64,000 nucleotides of DNA from assembly GCA_026008535.1 (NCBI GenBank), contig BRKX01000017.1, forward strand, positions 8,386,501-8,450,500. The letters run 5' to 3'. Under the pieces are notes generated by a model. The model saw only the letters and a program-made list of their open reading frames with translations, was not told the DNA's origin and did not search any database. Source of the stretch: Perilla frutescens (lineage: Eukaryota; Streptophyta; Magnoliopsida; Lamiales; Lamiaceae). The position numbers were made by a program, and so were the translations under genes. Shown here piece after piece: positions 22,419 through 33,522 of this stretch; position 1 is the stretch's first letter, and each line of letters opens with the position of its first letter.

Positions 22419-23226
22419 ACGTAAGCTCTACTGGTCGTGGTTCAGTCCGACGTGTCAAGTTTTATCCTATGATTCATCGTACGTGTCGTTTATTTTCTTA
22501 CGTCTCATTTGAGTTGTAATAGCTAGAGTATATTGAAAAAAAAAGGAGAGAGAAACAGAATCGGTTAAAAAAAGGGAAACCGAATTAAAAAAAACAGTTC
22601 GGATAAAAATAAGATCCGCAAATTTTTTTTAAAAAAAAGAGGAATATTCATTGTGTTTCCAATTGAGTCTTATTTTAATTTTGGTACTTTCCTTTTAGTA
22701 CTACTCTATAGTTGCTAATTACCTTGTGAGTCTTTTCTTATTTTTGGTAATTTCCTTCTAGTATAATTCTTTAGTTGGTACCTTCCTTTAGAGTCATATT
22801 TTATTTTTGGAACTTTCCTCCCAAGTTTTATTTCATAGTTGTTAATTTATATTTGAGTTGTAATTAATTTTTAATTCTTTTCTTTTAGAGTCTAGTTCAA
22901 TTAGAATATTTAGATTGTGTCAAAATTGTGTAACACTTTCCAAATTACCTAATCCCTTTTTCCTTTTCTTTTCTAATTCTTACCTTCCATACTTTTGGAT
23001 TTATTTTTGGATTCCTATTCTATTTGGGAACTTCAAAAATGCATCTAATTCTTTCCTTATCTAGCTTTCTTCCATCCAAATCCTTCCAAAGCTTCCAAAT
23101 ACACTTTCTCCCTTCATTATTTTCGTCCATCACAAACTAAAGCGTTCGAAAATCTGCCCTAGTTCACATACACCACCCGTACACCATCCGGACCATACAC
23201 CCGTACACCTATATGGTCCATACACC
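22419..23226 (+). other. Gy1 leader
   Basis: Three blocks in order: an A-rich block with TCGGATAAAAA phrases (about 22535-22640), a T-rich block of degenerate TTTTTGGTACTTTCCTT repeats (about 22650-22960), and CCATACACC-type repeats (from about 23165). No gene is seen. The same order recurs in Gy2, Gy4 and Gy5. Confidence 0.75.
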
Positions 23227-23844
23227 ATGCACCCATACACTATTCATATACCATACACCCATACTCCACATATACCATATTCTCGCTATCTCCACAGCAA
23301 CAACAAGATAACCATCCCCGAGTTTGAAGGTCTACAAGTTGTGAATTTGGAGATCATTACTGCAGTTGAAGAAGTTGACAAGTTGTTGGTAATACAACCT
23401 TGTTCTGAAAAGGAGAATGATATTCATGAGACAATGGTTGAAGATCATGAAGAGTTCGAACAAGCTACCATGGCACATCCATCGAGGTCTAACATTTTTT
23501 GTCTACCATTTTCTTGTGATATCTTTATTTTACAGGTTGATGAAGATGTTCCATTAGAAGTTGATGTACCACCAAGTTTGAATGTGAATACCATGCCGAG
23601 GCAATCTATGCTAGAGTTTTAGATGATTAACACAAATGGAATGTTCTCGTTCATGTTCATGAAGATGTGTTTTATGCAGCTTATGCAAAAAGAGTTCGAT
23701 GGTCAATTCATGTTCGTCTTTGATCCTAGAGACTTGAGTTCGAAGATGAATTCTTTTCAAGAGGAGGGGAATAATACGTCCACGAAAAGCCTTGAAGAAC
23801 TTAATTCAGAGCTGCAAATACGTGGCTCATTTACACGACTTTGA
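23227..23844 (+). pseudogene. Gy1 gag-start / acidic module frame
   Basis: One frame with a single stop (23620-23622). It begins in the CCATACACC repeats (HTPHIPYSR), reads the gag landmark ITIPEFEGL (about 23300), then jumps straight to the acidic module: LQVVNLEII, VIQPCSEKENDIHE and SNIFCLPF, followed by ILQVDEDVP. It continues to FVFDP and the PPT peptide MNSFQEEGN, and ends 72 bp inside the 3' LTR. The jump from the gag landmark to the module is an internal deletion relative to Gy4, where about 290 residues lie between. Function of the acidic part is unknown. Confidence 0.75.
23757..23771 (+). other. Gy1 polypurine tract
   Basis: Purine run AAGAGGAGGGGAA before the 3' LTR. It lies inside the reading frame and encodes QEEGN. 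Confidence 0.8.
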
Positions 23845-24979
23845 GCAATACAATTGCAAGGATTTTACCAAGCATTTGTATGTAAGAAGTTTGAAGATGA
23901 CAAAGGAGTTGAGAGCAACCCCAACATTGTTACTTTGTTAACAATCAAAGACTGAAGATCATGATTTGAAGAATAATGCATGAAGATGATGATCGCGTCA
24001 AGTTGAACGTGCATGGCCGAGTTCACGTTCAAATTACATGCATGGAGTTTTTTTCGGCCATATTTAATTAATTAGACAATAATATTAATTTAGACTATGG
24101 TATTTAATTAATTAGATCAGATTTTATCTATTTTATTTATGTAATTTTTGTGCATAATTAATTAGGTTTGACTAGAATTGTATTTAAGGCAATTTCCTAC
24201 CTTGAATAAAATTCTAGTTTAGGAAACTTCCTAGTATAGTTAGAGATTCCTTTTGGATCAGTTTTTAGGCCTTTTTTATGCATATTTTCATCCCTCTTAG
24301 CCTTATAAATAAGGGAACCATGATACATTATTACTTTAGATATTATTGAAGTTATTTTGCTTTTGCATCTTATTGTGTCTCAAATTTTATATTCTTTTGA
24401 TTGTTTTTCATCAAGAAAATTATCATTCTTAGAATTAGCACATCTAAGTCTTATTCAAGGGTATTGCTTAATCCACTTGAGGGATTAACCGGTATTCGCT
24501 AATCGAAGATCAACTTGGAGATTTCAACCTTGGATACGTTCGAGATTCAAGGAGGCTATCGGGTTGTGATTTATCTCAACATCACCAACCGTCCAACACC
24601 ATACTCAATGTCATCCATCCAGCCCCAAGACATTCATCACCATTCAGCCCCAAGATCGAGATTCCTATTTTGTTCCATTCAATTCGTAAGTTCGTTCTAT
24701 CCATAACATATCCTATCTACCCAAGCCCTTCTTCACCATCACCACACGATTTCTAAACCTAAATTCCAGCCCTTAAACCGCCACCTTTCATCCTTAATAT
24801 CTTGGTTTTGTGTTACATAGTTCATGTCATTGTGTAGGTATTTAATTGTCTAGATTAGCTTGTTTTATTTGTTTAGTTGAGTCGGATTGAAGCCCTTCAT
24901 TAGTTGACGTGTTTCGATTCTTAAAAGTCTTCCTTTATGTTTCTAGATTCGTCCTAGATTAATTTTCCGGGTCATATCA
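23772..24979 (+). repeat. Gy1 3' LTR
   Basis: Near-identical partner of 21192-22400 with both ends altered by G to A changes (TAATACG start, CATATCA end). TATA box at 24302-24313. Confidence 0.9.
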
Positions 24980-25764
24980 ATTTTCCTACATGATTAAATC
25001 ACCCAGTAATAGAGACCGGATTCCTCGCTACGTCTCCTTATTCATCCGTTCAGATTAAGTTTAAAGGTGATTCCTCATCCATTAAACCCCTAACCTATCA
25101 CCCACCCCCCGGTTCCCCAAAGAGATGTAAATGAATAGGAAGCAGTGTGCCCTAGACGAACCCAAGTTTGTTGTGTTTACTGATTCCTCGTGTGCCCACA
25201 GCAACCCACTGATTTCCTAGTTACCATTTGAATTAACACACAGTCACGATTCGCTAATCCAATTAACCCTGGTGTGCCATCTACAACTAAAGAGTGATCA
25301 GCCACATTAGTTATATTAAACTCACGCTCACTTGGAATAAGAACAAAAATCGGTAGAAACCTAATCGTGCAGTAATGTGCCCACACAGCCTCACAAGTAT
25401 TCAAGTGTTTTGTTAAACTTTCATCTTTAGTTCAAATTCCGAAATATAGCTCTAGCTACTCATACTAGAAAGAACTGTAAATTCATAAAATAAAGACATG
25501 ATAAATAGGAAAAACTTACTGGAATTTAATAAAAACTCATCCAACACAAACGATGAACAGCAACAACATTAAATATAAATCCTAACCTCCGTGGGCATAT
25601 GGCCTCAGATTGTCTTGCTGCCGGAGCAGCGTTTAACCTAAACTAATTATGAAAATAAAGTGTAGAAAAATAATATGGTACGAAGTGTGTCTTTTCTAAC
25701 TATAAAACTAGTACTTTAAAAAAGTACAAAGATCAATTCAAATCTCCAAAAATAGAGAGTCTTC
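24980..25764 (-). repeat. Athila 5' LTR, middle part
   Basis: LTR sequence between the Gy1 insertion (its right ATTTT copy at 24980-24984) and the Gy2 insertion (left TCTTC copy at 25760-25764). Open frames here are not protein-like. Confidence 0.75.
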
Positions 25765-26979
25765 TGATGAGGACATCCATAGCAATGAGGAACTCAATCC
25801 GGAGCTGCGATTCAAAGGCCCCGTCACAAGACTACGAGCTAAGAAGTTGTAAAACTATTTGCAAGCCACAATTCGCAAGAAGCTCGAAGATGAAGACAGC
25901 ATGCAAGGTAGCTTGAAGATGATGACCTTGTTGAAGATGGAAGATGGAGATCAAGACATGGAGTACAAGACATGAAGATGTGCATATGTGCATGTGTGCG
26001 TGTTGGAGAGGTCACGGCCAAGAGTGAAGAAGATCAAAAGTTTCGGCCTTAGTCTATTTAATTAAAGGGTTATTTTATTTTAGATTATAGTATTTATTTT
26101 ATTTAATTAGACTATAGTCTAATTCAGTTTCTTTAATTATTTTGGATGTAATTTTCGGTCATGATAAGTCATAGTTTGACTAGGATTTTAGATAAGGCAA
26201 GATCTACAAGTTCTACCTTAAATAGAATTCTAGTTTAGGAAGTTTCCTAGTCCAATTCTAGTTTGTTTTAGTTTTTCGGCTCTATCCTAAGTATTTTCGG
26301 CCCTCCCTCTATTATAAATAGAGATTCTATGTGACATTCATACTTTAGACTATATTTGATTAATTAAGCTTTGCTTTCAATATCGTCTCAACCCCGTTTA
26401 ATCTTTGTGAGTTTAGATATTAAATTCATACTCTTAGAATTACTATCTCTAAGTTTTACAAAGGGAATTAACCGTCCACATTCGAGGGATCGTCGGAAAC
26501 TCATTATTTGATGAGCAACTTAAAGAATTTGGCCTTGTGTACATTCGAGATTCAAGGCAACTTTCAGGTTGTGATTCGCATCTACAATTCATCCTTCATC
26601 CAGCCGTACTCGACGCCATTCATCATCACCATACGTTCGTGTTCAATTCATCCCTTCAAGTTCAACAAGATCGAGCCAAGATCATCATCGTCCCGTTCAA
26701 TCCTTTAGTCCATTACAACTCTATCATACCCTATCAACTGTAGCCCTTCTAAACCCATACTCATCGAAATACCCTTTCATTACCGTCCCTATACCCTTCC
26801 AAAACATCCCTCTTTTGTTTGGATTTGTGTTCTATTTGTGTGTCATTGTCTAGGTATTTTAGTTGTGTCTTAGTCGTCTAGATAATCGAGTATCGTTCCC
26901 TTACTTCATCGACGTAATTACTTTCCTAGCTTCCGCGTATTGTGTCTTGTCGTGTCCCTATAAGCCCCGGGTCACATCA
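25765..26979 (+). repeat. Gy2 5' LTR
   Basis: TGATGAGGACATC...GGGTCACATCA. TATA box ATTATAAATAGAG at 26311-26323. The LTR start encodes [11 protein letters not shown] in the pol tail frame, followed here by a stop. Confidence 0.92.
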
Positions 26980-26984
26980 TAAAT

Positions 26985-26997
26985 TGGTATCAGAGCC
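26985..26997 (+). other. Gy2 primer binding site
   Basis: TGGTATCAGAGCC five bases after the LTR; a perfect tRNA-iMet match. Confidence 0.92.
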
Positions 26998-27869
26998 AGG
27001 TTGGTTTATATCGTTCGTGGTTCCATAATCGTTTATTTGTTCCGTTTATTTGTTTTGAGTTTTATCGAGTTGTAATTTATTTTCTGTATTATTCATAGTT
27101 AAAAAAAATCAAATCGTACAAAAAAAAAGAACGATAAAAAAAAAAAAAAAAATTGGATAAAAAAAAAAGAGATCCGAAATTCAAAAAAAAAAAGAAGTAA
27201 TTCATTGTTTCCTTTTGTGTCATTTTATTTTTGGTACCTTCCTTGTGGTACAAGTCCATAGTTGGTTATTTCCATTTAGATTCTATTTTCTTTTTGGAAA
27301 TTTTCTTCCAAGTTTGTTTTTATTTTGGTAACTTCCTTAGGTGTCATATTTTATTTTTGGTTCTTTCCTTCTAGAGTCTAGGCTAATTAAGGTATTTAGA
27401 TTGTGTCACATAGATTGATACATATCTAAATCACCCAATTGTCTTATTTCCTTCTTCTTTCCTTATCCATTCTATTTCTTCCCTTATTCTACCTAGATTT
27501 ATTTTTGGATTTCCTAATCTAATTGGGACTTCAATAATTGATCTATTTCCTTCCTTTTCCTACCCTTACCATACACGATCACCACCTCCACCCCATACAC
27601 TATTTCGGCAGCCCCTCCCACACACATACTCGACCCGTATCTCATCCATACACACTAAATTCATCTGTGTTCTGAGAGTAGCATTCCCGTCCATCCTTAG
27701 TACAAGAAAACCGATTCCCATACACTCATATACATGATTTTTCACACACTGTGCACCCATATATTGAGTGATACACGAGTGGTAAAATTAAGAGAGAAAA
27801 TAAACGAATGACGTGAGATTGTGAGGTCCTACCTTGTTTTTCTTTACGTTTGTTCGTTTTGTAGGTATC
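26998..27869 (+). other. Gy2 leader
   Basis: An A-rich block (about 27105-27195) is followed by TTTTTGGTACCTTCCTT repeats (27215-27380) and a CCATACAC-rich stretch (27565-27660), the module order of Gy1, Gy4 and Gy5. No gene is seen. Confidence 0.7.
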
Positions 27870-29356
27870 ATGAAGAAAGGTACCCGCTCCGAGTCATTCT
27901 TGACTCCTCCAGTCGACACTCCACCTTTGAACCCGCCCCAAGATCCGTCCAAAGCTCCCATGAAGTCGACTTCGGATCCACCTATACCATGGGATCCTAA
28001 GTACCATTTTGAGGCACTCTCAAAACACTTCCAGAGACAGCACCAGGCCCTGTCCGACAAACTTGATGATTTAGTGCATGCCCTTGAACGCACTAAGACT
28101 AATCCGACCATCACACAGCCTATTCGAGGTCAAGGTCGACACAATGAGCGTCAAAACGAGCCCGAGGAGGAGTACTTTGATGAGAACACCGATGCCGGAT
28201 TTGATGCCATAGATTGGGAACGCCGTCAGAGGCGTGGAAACGGCAATGATGATTATGGTGAAGACCGAATGCTCAATAACATCAAAACAAGCATTCCGGA
28301 GTTTGAAAGCCTTCACGATCCCGATATCTACCTAGATTGGGAACGTAAGGTAGAGAAGATTTTTGACTGCTACGACTTCATAGAAATCAAAAAGGTGCAG
28401 TTAGCCTGTTTGGAGTTCAGAGGTTACGCAGCCACTTGGTGGGAGATGCAGCAAGAGAGGAGGCGCAGAAACAGAAATCCACCAATTGATACATGGGAAG
28501 AAATGAAAGGATTGATGCGAGAATGCTTCATTCCAGTCCACTATGAGAGAGAGCTCGAGAAGAAGCTCAACCGGATCAAACAAGGCACCCGTTCGATTGA
28601 AGAGTATCACAAAGAGTTGGAGACTGCCTTGAACTGAGTCGGGAAGGAGGAGACCTTAAATGCTACCATCATTAGGTAAATTGAAGGCATGAATCCCGAT
28701 ATTACATGTGAATTCGAGCTCAAGGATTTCACCAGTGTAGAAAGGATGGTGCAGTACGCATCGATTGTGGAAAAACAGCTGCGAGAAAGCCGCCGTCGAT
28801 CACACCACAGTGCAGCCACCACTCGCCCTTCTTGGAACAAAGGTACACATTCCACATCACCTTTTACACCTTCTTCTGAGTCCACACGACCCCGAGGTCA
28901 GCCCGGACCACCTGAACGGTGTTTCGACCGTTCTACACCGAAGTCCAGCCGTAGACTCGAGTCTACACCGGCGACAACTCCACGGTCTCTATTCCAACGG
29001 TCCAATCAGTCCACTGCGACACCGAATACAGCCCCTAATCGAGCCTGTGACATCCAGTGTCATAAATTCCAAGGTTGGGGTCATTTTCAGAATCAGTGTC
29101 CAAACTGTCGTGTTCTGTTCCTCAATGAACAGAATGGACTTGAATCAGCCAGTGAAGACGAAGAGAAGCCCCAGGCCGCTGCCCCTGATGCCATCAAGAC
29201 CCCTGAAGTCAATGATGAAGATGAGGAGATCGAGTTACCTCATGTCAGTTTAGTCTCTATCCGTAGTCTGAACATCAATCGTGAAGACGAAGAGCAATCG
29301 CAGCGTGAGAACATCTTCTACACTCGAGTTGCTATCAAAGATCAGACCTTGCGATG
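27870..29356 (+). pseudogene. Gy2 gag and start of protease
   Basis: Starts at the ATG at 27870 (MKKGTRSESF), in the same place as the Gy5 gag. The N-terminal part is Pro-rich, then a helical stretch, then the retrotransposon gag core: LNNIKTSIPEFESLHDPD, YLDWERKVEKIFDCYDF, YAATWWEM and FIPVHYERELEKKL (28270-28570). The zinc knuckle (29058-29100) reads C-HK-F...H...C: the second Cys is Phe (29067-29069). Stops at 28635 and 28677 break gag. A one-base frameshift near 29350 leads into protease. Confidence 0.88.
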
Positions 29357-30737
29357 ATCATAAACAGTGGGAGCGTGATCAATGCAATCATTCAGTATGT
29401 CGTTGATAAGCTCGCCCTCACCACCACAAAGCATCCAAAGCCCTACAAGCTGCAGTGGCTTACAAATCGCGGATCTATCCAAGTTACAGTTCAGGTACAT
29501 GTGTCTTTTACTAAAGGTTGTTATTCTAACACTATTTTGTGTGATGTTATCCCCATGGAGGCAGTCCATATACTTCTAGGAAGACCGTGGCAATTCGACA
29601 GAAAAGCGGTTCACGATGGTTTGGCCAACATGTATTCGATCACAAGAGACGGCTGCACCACTGTACTCAAGCCACTCACTTCTAAAGCTGTTGCAGAGGA
29701 TCAAGAAAGGATGCAAGAGAGGTTTAAGCAGGAAGGGGCGAAAACAGCCGCAGCCGCCGTCCGGACCGCCGCCGTGAACGGCCAACACTCGACCGAGAGT
29801 TCACAGCCGATTTCTTCTTCCAGTTCGACCAATACAGCCCCTATGATGCCTTCCAATGATTCCTTGGTTCGTGGAAAAGCATCCAGATCAGCCCCTAATG
29901 CAGAGAAAAATCGGTCCCTATTTATCTTAGTTAAAGGCGTAGAGAAAGCACTAAAAGCAGGTTTACTTTTCGTACTTTTATCTTATAAGGACATTGCTAC
30001 TAATGTTGTTTCTTTGCCTTGTGATATGCAGCCCCTTATGGAGGAGTTCGCGGACGTGTTCCCGGAAGAGATTCCAAGTGGATTACCTCCAGTTCGTGGG
30101 ATCGAGCACCAGATCGACTTCGTGCCCGGCACCATCTTGCCTAACCGACCGGCGTACCGTACGTTCCCCGAGGAGACGAAGGAGATCGACCATCAAGTGA
30201 AGGAGCTGTTGAAGAAGAATCAAATCCGAGAGTCGATGAGCCCTTGTGCAGTTCCAGTCATCCTAGTGCGAAAGAAGAACAACGAATGGAGGATGTGCAT
30301 GGATTGCCACGCCATCAACAAGATAACGGTTAAGTATAGATTTCCTATCCCTAGACTTGATGATATACTAGATGAATTAAGTGGTTCTAATGTGTTTTCT
30401 AAGATAGATTTGAGATCTGGTTATTTTCAAGTTAGAATGCATGAAAGGGATGAATGGAAAACTGCGTTTAAAACAAAGCATGGTCTATATGAGTGGTTAG
30501 TTATGCCTTTTGGTCTCACTAATGCACCGAGCACGTTTATGAGGTTGATGAACCATGTTTTGTGTGATGTGATTGGTAAATTCGTGTTAATGATAATGCA
30601 TACCGCATTGATCTTCCAAGTGAGTATAAGTGTTCTTCTGCGTTTAATGTTGCTGATTTGTCTCCTTTTACGGCAGATGAATTCGACCATGATGAGGATC
30701 CAAATTCGAGGATGAATTCTCTTCAGTAGGGGGGGAA
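29354..30737 (+). pseudogene. Gy2 protease-RT fragment fused to the integrase tail
   Basis: 453 open codons. The protease site reads I-N-S-G: the catalytic Asp of the usual DSG is Asn (29363-29365). Conserved LLGRPWQFDRK follows. The RT part has VFPEEIPSGLPP, IEHQIDF, NRPAYR, a fingers region, KIDLRSGYFQVRM and [16 protein letters not shown]. Just after VLCDVIGKF (about 30585) it lacks YxDD and all downstream domains. The sequence resumes, in a different frame, at [10 protein letters not shown] and FNVADLSPF of the integrase tail, then the PPT. Without the YxDD motif this RT cannot work. Confidence 0.88.
30724..30737 (+). other. Gy2 polypurine tract
   Basis: AGTAGGGGGGGAAT-type purine run directly before the 3' LTR. 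A TAG lies in it in the tail frame. Confidence 0.75.
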
Positions 30738-31952
30738 TGATGAGGACATCCATAGCAATTAGGAACTCAATCCGGAGCTGCAATTCAAAGGCCCCGTCAC
30801 AAGACTACGAGCTAAGAAGTTGCAAGATTATTTGCAAGCCACAATTCGCAAGAAGCTCGAAGATGAAGACGGCGTGCAAGGTAGCTTGAAGATGATGACC
30901 TTGTTGAAGATGAAAGATGGAGATCAAGACATGGAGTACAAGACATGAAGATGTGCACGTGTGCATGTGTGCGTGTTGGAGAGCTCACGGCCAAGAGTGA
31001 AGAAGATCAAAAGTTTCGGCCTTAGTCTATTTAATTAAAGGGTTATTTTATTTTAGACTATAGTATTTATTTTATTTGATTAGACTATAGTCCAATTCAG
31101 TTTATTTAATTATTTTGGATGTAATTTTCGGTCATGATAAGTCATAGTTTGACTAGGATTTTAGATAAGGCAAGATCTACAAATTCTACCTTAAATAGAA
31201 TTCTAGTTTAGGAAGTTTCCTAGTCCAATTCTAGTTTGTTTTGGAGTCTAGTTTTTCGGCCCTATCCTAAGTATTTTCGGCCCTCCCTCTATTATAAATA
31301 GAGATTCCATGTGACATTCATACTTTAGACTATATTTGATTAATTAAACTTTGCTTTCAATATCATCTCAACCCCGTTTAATCTTTGTGAGTTTAGATAT
31401 TAAATTCATACTCTTAGAATTAGCATCTCTAAGTTTTACAAAGGGAATTCACCGTCCACGTTCGAGGTATCGTCGGAAACTCGCTATTTGAGGAGCAACT
31501 TAAAGAATTTGGCCTCGTGTACGTTCGAGATTCAAGGTAAATTTCGGGTTGTGATTCGTATCTACAATTCATCCTTCATCCAGCCGTACTCGATGCCATT
31601 CATGATTACCATACATTCGTGTTCAATTCAGCCCTTCGAGTTCAACAAGATCAAGCCAAGTTTATCATCGTCTCGTTCAATCCGTAAGTCCATTACAACT
31701 CTATCATACCCTATCTACTCTAGCGCTTCTAAACTCATGCATCATCATCGAAATACCCTTTCATTACCATCCCTATACCCTTCTCTTTTGTTTGGATTTG
31801 TGTTCTATTTGTGTGTCATTGTCTAGGTATTTTAGTTGTGTCTTAGTCGTCTAGATAATCAAGTATCGTTCCCTTACTTCACCGACGTAATTACTTTCCT
31901 AGCTTCCGCGTATTGTGTCGTGTCGTGTCCCTATAAGCCCCGGGTCACATCA
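30738..31952 (+). repeat. Gy2 3' LTR
   Basis: Partner of 25765-26979; TATA box at 31291-31303. The pol tail frame stays open from the LTR start to a TGA at 30946 apart from one TAG. Confidence 0.92.
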
Positions 31953-32492
31953 TCTTCAATATCTGCCGGATTCGCTATGCCCCGCTGGAATCTGCCTGGA
32001 TAAGGAAACTTCCTTATCTGCTGGATCTCTGTGCCCGCTGGAATCTGTCTGGATAAGGAAACTTCCTTAGGTGGTGGAATGAATCCCGATATTTTAGGAA
32101 TGTCATCATTTTCATCCAAATTACTTCCCAAGAGTCCACCTATGAACAATCTTTCCTTCTTCTATTCAGATTTTGAAATCAATCAAGTTCCAATGCCAAC
32201 TTTATCTTCTTTCAACAGAATCCCGCTTTTTTCGAGAATGCCCTCTTCACTGTCTCCTCTGAATCTGTGCGAGTACTGTGCGCACAACATCTTCTGCTTA
32301 GGTCGATTTTCATCGGATATGCCCATTTCATCCATTCCATTTAAATTGAAGGGCAAAATGCATCTTTCACCAGGTTTCACTCCTGTCATGCCCAAACCAC
32401 TTTCCTGGTTCTTTTCCGACACAAAAGACACTAAAAAGGACATTTAGAGTGACTAAAATGCCCAGAAAATCACGAAATAAATGGACTTATCA
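31953..32492 (-). repeat. Athila 5' LTR, outer part
   Basis: The final piece. On the minus strand it starts TGATAAGTCCATTTATTTCG at 32492, a typical Athila LTR start. Joined without the insertions the LTR is about 1.6 kb. A near-direct repeat of about 60 bp (GCTGGAATCTG...GGATAAGGAAAC) occupies roughly 31980-32070. Confidence 0.8.
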
Positions 32493-32625
32493 TCTATCTT
32501 ATCGTATTTTTCGTTGTTTATTGAGTCAGATTGAAGCCCTTTAATTAGTTAATGTGTTTCGATTTTTAAAAGTCTTCCGCTACGTCTTTTGTTCGTCCTA
32601 TAGATTAATTATTCGGGTTGCATCA
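32493..32625 (+). repeat. 3' end of a Gy1-type LTR
   Basis: 133 bp matching the last part of the Gy1/Gy4 LTR (TTGAGTCAGATTGAAGCCC, GTGTTTCGAT, AGTCTTCCGCTACGTC, ending GGGTTGCATCA). Its start is cut by the Athila LTR at 32492. To its right lies Copia-2 coding DNA (32626-32642), so this LTR had itself inserted in Copia-2. Confidence 0.8.
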
Positions 32626-32642
32626 CATATAGTGATGCAGAC
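32626..32642 (+). pseudogene. Copia-2 RNase H scrap left of Gy3
   Basis: The few codons before Gy3 read Y-S-D-A-D, and DNA right of Gy3 (45516) continues with D-W-A-G, restoring the copia RNase H motif across the insertion. The overlap is the CAGAC target duplication (32638-32642). Confidence 0.75.
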
Positions 32643-33085
32643 TGATACCATCCGAGCTGAGGAGATGTCCGTCCAATCAAAGTACCGGAAGGACTTGTAA
32701 TGCGAGCAAGTGCTAAGAGGTTCAAGGAGAGTCTCAATGGATTCATGCGAGAGGTCTGGAACCAAGAGTCGGCCAAACGGCCCATGAAGGGAGAAGAACC
32801 CAAGCCCTAGTGGAAGACAGTGATCTCGAGCGGCGAAACAGGTTGGCACAAGCTACAGCACGAGTCAGGATGTGAGCAGTTGGTCGCACCATTGGACGCG
32901 AGCTACAGCGTGGGTGGACGCGCGAGTGAACCTGGGCGCGCCACAGACGTTTCAAGGTATGAGACTGGCGCGACCTACATCGCGACCTGAGGCGTGAGTG
33001 AAGTCGATCGTGCCACAGATGCTTTGTGAAATGGGATTAGCGCAACCTACAGCGCGATTTGGGGCGCGACTGACCCCGTGTCCCG
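32643..33085 (+). repeat. Gy3 5' LTR, truncated
   Basis: TGATACCATCCGAGC start, colinear with the 3' LTR up to the phrase GCGCGACTGACCCC (about 33080), then unrelated. The TATA box and LTR end are missing. It contains the 72 bp GC-rich repeats with cores at 32897, 32969 and 33041. Confidence 0.85.
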
Positions 33086-33522
33086 CCCAGAAGTCGAAAT
33101 GGGATTGGTGTTTTCATTATATTTGATTTTAATATTTGGGTTGTTGGAACGCGTATATTACCTGGGGAAAAGTCGAAAAAATTTTCTGAAATTTTAAATT
33201 TTTGAAATTTTTCCTACACATTTTTCATGAGTTTGTGATTGGTCTTTTGGCATTTCATTGTTGTGTTTGTGTTTCCAGTTTAATTTTCTTTGGAGAGAAC
33301 ATGTAAAAGGCAAGAGTGTGTGAGATTATTAGAGTGAAAAGAGCCGATAGTGTGATACACGAGAGTATACATGTGAGGTTGAGAGCTAGAAATTTGTTAG
33401 GATTGTTTTACTTTATTGTCACATTAGTATTTCATTTCATTGTCTAGTTTTAGTATTTGTGTTGTTCATCGAGTTAAACAAAAAAAAAGACAAAAAAAAA
33501 AGTTGATCAAAAAAAAATTGAC
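33086..33522 (+). other. Gy3 leader
   Basis: AT-rich leader to the gag ATG. It ends in an A-rich block (33478-33520) like those of the other Gy elements. No primer site is visible: the deletion that cut the LTR removed it. Confidence 0.65.

Larger units (their letters stand above)
21192..24979 (+). mobile_element. Gy1: pol-less Ty3/gypsy element in the Athila LTR
   Basis: LTRs at 21192-22400 and 23772-24979 (1209 and 1208 bp), interior 1371 bp, target duplication ATTTT on both sides (21187-21191 and 24980-24984). The interior has a primer site, the leader modules shared with the other Gy elements, and a short frame joining the start of a gag core to an acidic module and the PPT peptide. No protease, RT, RNase H or integrase core is present. 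Its LTRs and acidic module are related to Gy4. The 3' LTR begins TA and ends CATATCA, where the 5' LTR has TG and CGTATCA. Confidence 0.9.
25765..31952 (+). mobile_element. Gy2: Ty3/gypsy (chromovirus, CRM-like) element with pol deletion
   Basis: LTRs 25765-26979 and 30738-31952 (1215 bp each), target duplication TCTTC at 25760-25764 and 31953-31957. Gag, protease and most of the RT palm are present. RT then joins directly to the C-terminal integrase tail near 30588, so RNase H and the integrase core are missing (about 2 kb shorter than Gy5). LTR differences include a small insertion in the 3' LTR near 31240, so it is older than the three-LTR array. Confidence 0.92.
17766..32492 (-). mobile_element. 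Athila-type Ty3/gypsy retrotransposon, minus strand, truncated and twice interrupted
   Basis: Reading from right to left: 5' LTR (32492 down to about 20911), primer site, gag, protease and the start of RT, cut at about 17766. The lineage is supported by the tRNA-Asp-type primer site, the LTR start TGATAAGTCCATT and pol motifs. Two Ty3/gypsy elements (21192-24979 and 25765-31952) lie inside its 5' LTR. The rest of pol and the 3' LTR are absent. Its LTR edge at 32492 abuts a fragment of a Gy1-type LTR, so it probably inserted into that LTR. Confidence 0.85.
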
